Assembly: GCA_028695865.1 (NCBI GenBank)
Contig: JAQVID010000211.1
Span: forward strand, 1 to 6,282
DNA length: 6,282 bases
Reading direction: 5' to 3'
Source: Thermoguttaceae bacterium
GTDB taxonomy: Bacteria > Planctomycetota > Planctomycetia > Pirellulales > Thermoguttaceae
The notes below the pieces were generated by a model that ran no database searches, had not been told where the DNA came from, and was given only the letters and a program-made list of their open reading frames with translations. The stretch's first letter is position 1; each line of letters starts with the position of its first letter. The position numbers and the translations under genes were made by a program. Below are positions 5,902 to 6,282 of this stretch, piece after piece.

Positions 5902-5997
5902 ATGTTGGTACTCATTCGAACCGTTCTGGCCCTAATTGCGCTCGTTTCACTCGCTCCATATACGGGCTTGATGAATTTTCATCATACCTCAAATTGA
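5902..5997 (+). CDS. Candidate 31-residue hydrophobic peptide, tandem copy 1
   Basis: ATG 5902 opens a frame reading MLVLIRTVLALIALVSLAPY, then a short polar tail ending TSN and TGA at 5995-5997. Residues 2-18 are almost all hydrophobic with one arginine, as in a small membrane peptide. GGAA at 5891-5894, seven bases upstream, could serve as ribosome binding site but is buried in the 14-bp stem. A hydrophobic 31-codon frame may be chance, and no family is recognised. Confidence 0.2.
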   Translation: MLVLIRTVLALIALVSLAPYTGLMNFHHTSN

Positions 5998-6038
5998 GTC
6001 ACGCAAATTTGACGCCAACGCCGATTCGCCAAAAATCC

Positions 6039-6106
6039 AACCCCGCAAACGCTTTCCGTATGGTAGGCACCCGGTTCGACGCCAGCCGTACCCCTGTTAT
6101 GCAATC
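6039..6106 (+). repeat. Short element A, copy 3
   Basis: This copy has the GCAAACGCTTTCC and GGCACCCGGTTCG forms of copy 1 but the GCAATCCCCTAAAAAAC downstream flank of copy 2. It is therefore a mosaic of the two, which suggests that recombination or gene conversion has shuffled the blocks. Confidence 0.85.
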
Positions 6107-6110
6107 CCCT

Positions 6111-6156
6111 AAAAAACAAATCCCGTAATTCCGGTCTCGCATGACCGGAATTACAG
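6111..6156 (-). terminator. Minus-strand terminator-like hairpin, tandem copy 2
   Basis: This is the counterpart of the hairpin at 5867-5900 and lies at 6123-6156, with the T-rich tract on the minus strand from 6122 down to 6111. One change (A6155 where copy 1 has G5899) breaks the pair with C6124 near the base of the stem. The remaining 12 inner pairs are intact. Confidence 0.45.
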
Positions 6157-6157
6157 A

Positions 6158-6253
6158 ATGTTGGTACTCATTCGAACCGTTCTGGCCCTAATTGCGCTCG
6201 TTTCACTCGCTCCATATACGGGCTTGATGAATTTTCATCATACCTCAAATTGA
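6158..6253 (+). CDS. Candidate 31-residue hydrophobic peptide, tandem copy 2
   Basis: The frame is identical in sequence to the one at 5902-5997. Since the non-coding flanks are just as well conserved, the identity is no evidence of selection for the peptide. Confidence 0.2.
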   Translation: MLVLIRTVLALIALVSLAPYTGLMNFHHTSN

Positions 6254-6282
6254 GTCACGCAAATTTGACGCCAACGCCGATT

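Larger units (their letters stand above)
5773..6027 (+). repeat. Tandem direct repeat unit, copy 1
   Basis: Beginning at GCCAAAAATCC and ending at CGCCGATT, this unit is repeated head to tail at 6028-6282. From about 5845 to 6026 the two copies differ at one base (G5899 against A6155). The first 70 bases differ by small indels and substitutions within element A. The near identity implies recent duplication or gene conversion. Copy 1 contains element A copy 2, a terminator-like hairpin and a 31-codon ORF. Confidence 0.95.
5449..6282. other. Repeat-rich intergenic region without a convincing conventional gene
   Basis: These 834 bases hold hairpins, three copies of a short element and a tandem duplication, listed separately. 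Two open frames of 63 codons (plus, 5483-5674) and 95 codons (minus, 5490-5777) overlap each other and the repeats and have no good ribosome binding site. They read through hairpin sequences and are best seen as chance translation of repeat DNA. No transposase, tRNA or CRISPR array is present. Confidence 0.7.
6028..6282 (+). repeat. Tandem direct repeat unit, copy 2 (runs to window edge)
   Basis: This is the second head-to-tail copy of the unit at 5773-6027, at an offset of 255-256 bases. It matches up to the last base of the window, so the array may have further copies beyond. It carries element A in the same form as copy 1 of that element (5685-5751), not the hairpin variant. Confidence 0.95.

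Noticed and set aside
5773..6282. CRISPR array
   Set aside because: There are only two or three copies, the repeat is far longer than a CRISPR repeat, there are no unique spacers of constant length, and no cas genes are in view.
5449..6282. Insertion sequence or transposon
   Set aside because: No transposase frame, no terminal inverted repeats bounding the units and no target-site duplication could be found.

Overview
The window (about 48% G+C by eye) looks like a bacterial chromosome, most plausibly a planctomycete or a relative in the PVC group. The hints are a Tat-exported TIM-barrel sugar isomerase/epimerase, two exported proteins of no recognised family, several genes with weak or no Shine-Dalgarno sites, and a repeat-rich non-coding stretch. 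This placement is an inference from gene style; no marker in the window proves it.

Layout. Bases 1-50 are the 3' end of an upstream gene whose stop overlaps the start of a threonine synthase gene (thrC, 47-1432) as ATGA. After thrC come three 16-bp tandem repeats and a strong intrinsic terminator (to 1554). A convergent minus-strand gene (1600-2547) encodes the Tat-exported epimerase-like protein. A 334-bp divergent intergenic region holds an imperfect 74-bp inverted repeat and a near-consensus sigma70-type promoter (2755-2783). This promoter faces a lipoprotein gene (2882-3841) whose C-terminal half has a secretin-like pattern. A second good promoter (3877-3905) and a roughly 115-nt leader precede infC (translation initiation factor IF-3, 4028-4579). 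infC is followed 44 bp later, probably in the same operon, by a gene for an unrecognised secreted protein (4624-5448). rpmI and rplT, the usual infC partners, are absent from the window.

The last 834 bp (5449-6282) contain no convincing conventional gene. They are built of hairpins and repeats: three copies of a roughly 66-bp element, and a 255/256-bp unit in direct tandem that runs to the window edge. Each tandem unit carries a 13-14-bp inverted repeat followed on the minus strand by a T-rich tract, which resembles a minus-strand intrinsic terminator. Just beyond it is a 31-codon plus-strand ORF for a hydrophobic peptide, with a -10-like box on the opposite strand near its 3' end. The arrangement recalls the long-direct-repeat type I toxin-antitoxin loci, but this is a hypothesis; a non-coding genomic repeat family is the simpler explanation.

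The genes do not form one pathway: amino-acid biosynthesis (thrC), translation initiation (infC) and envelope or exported proteins lie side by side in at least three transcription units.
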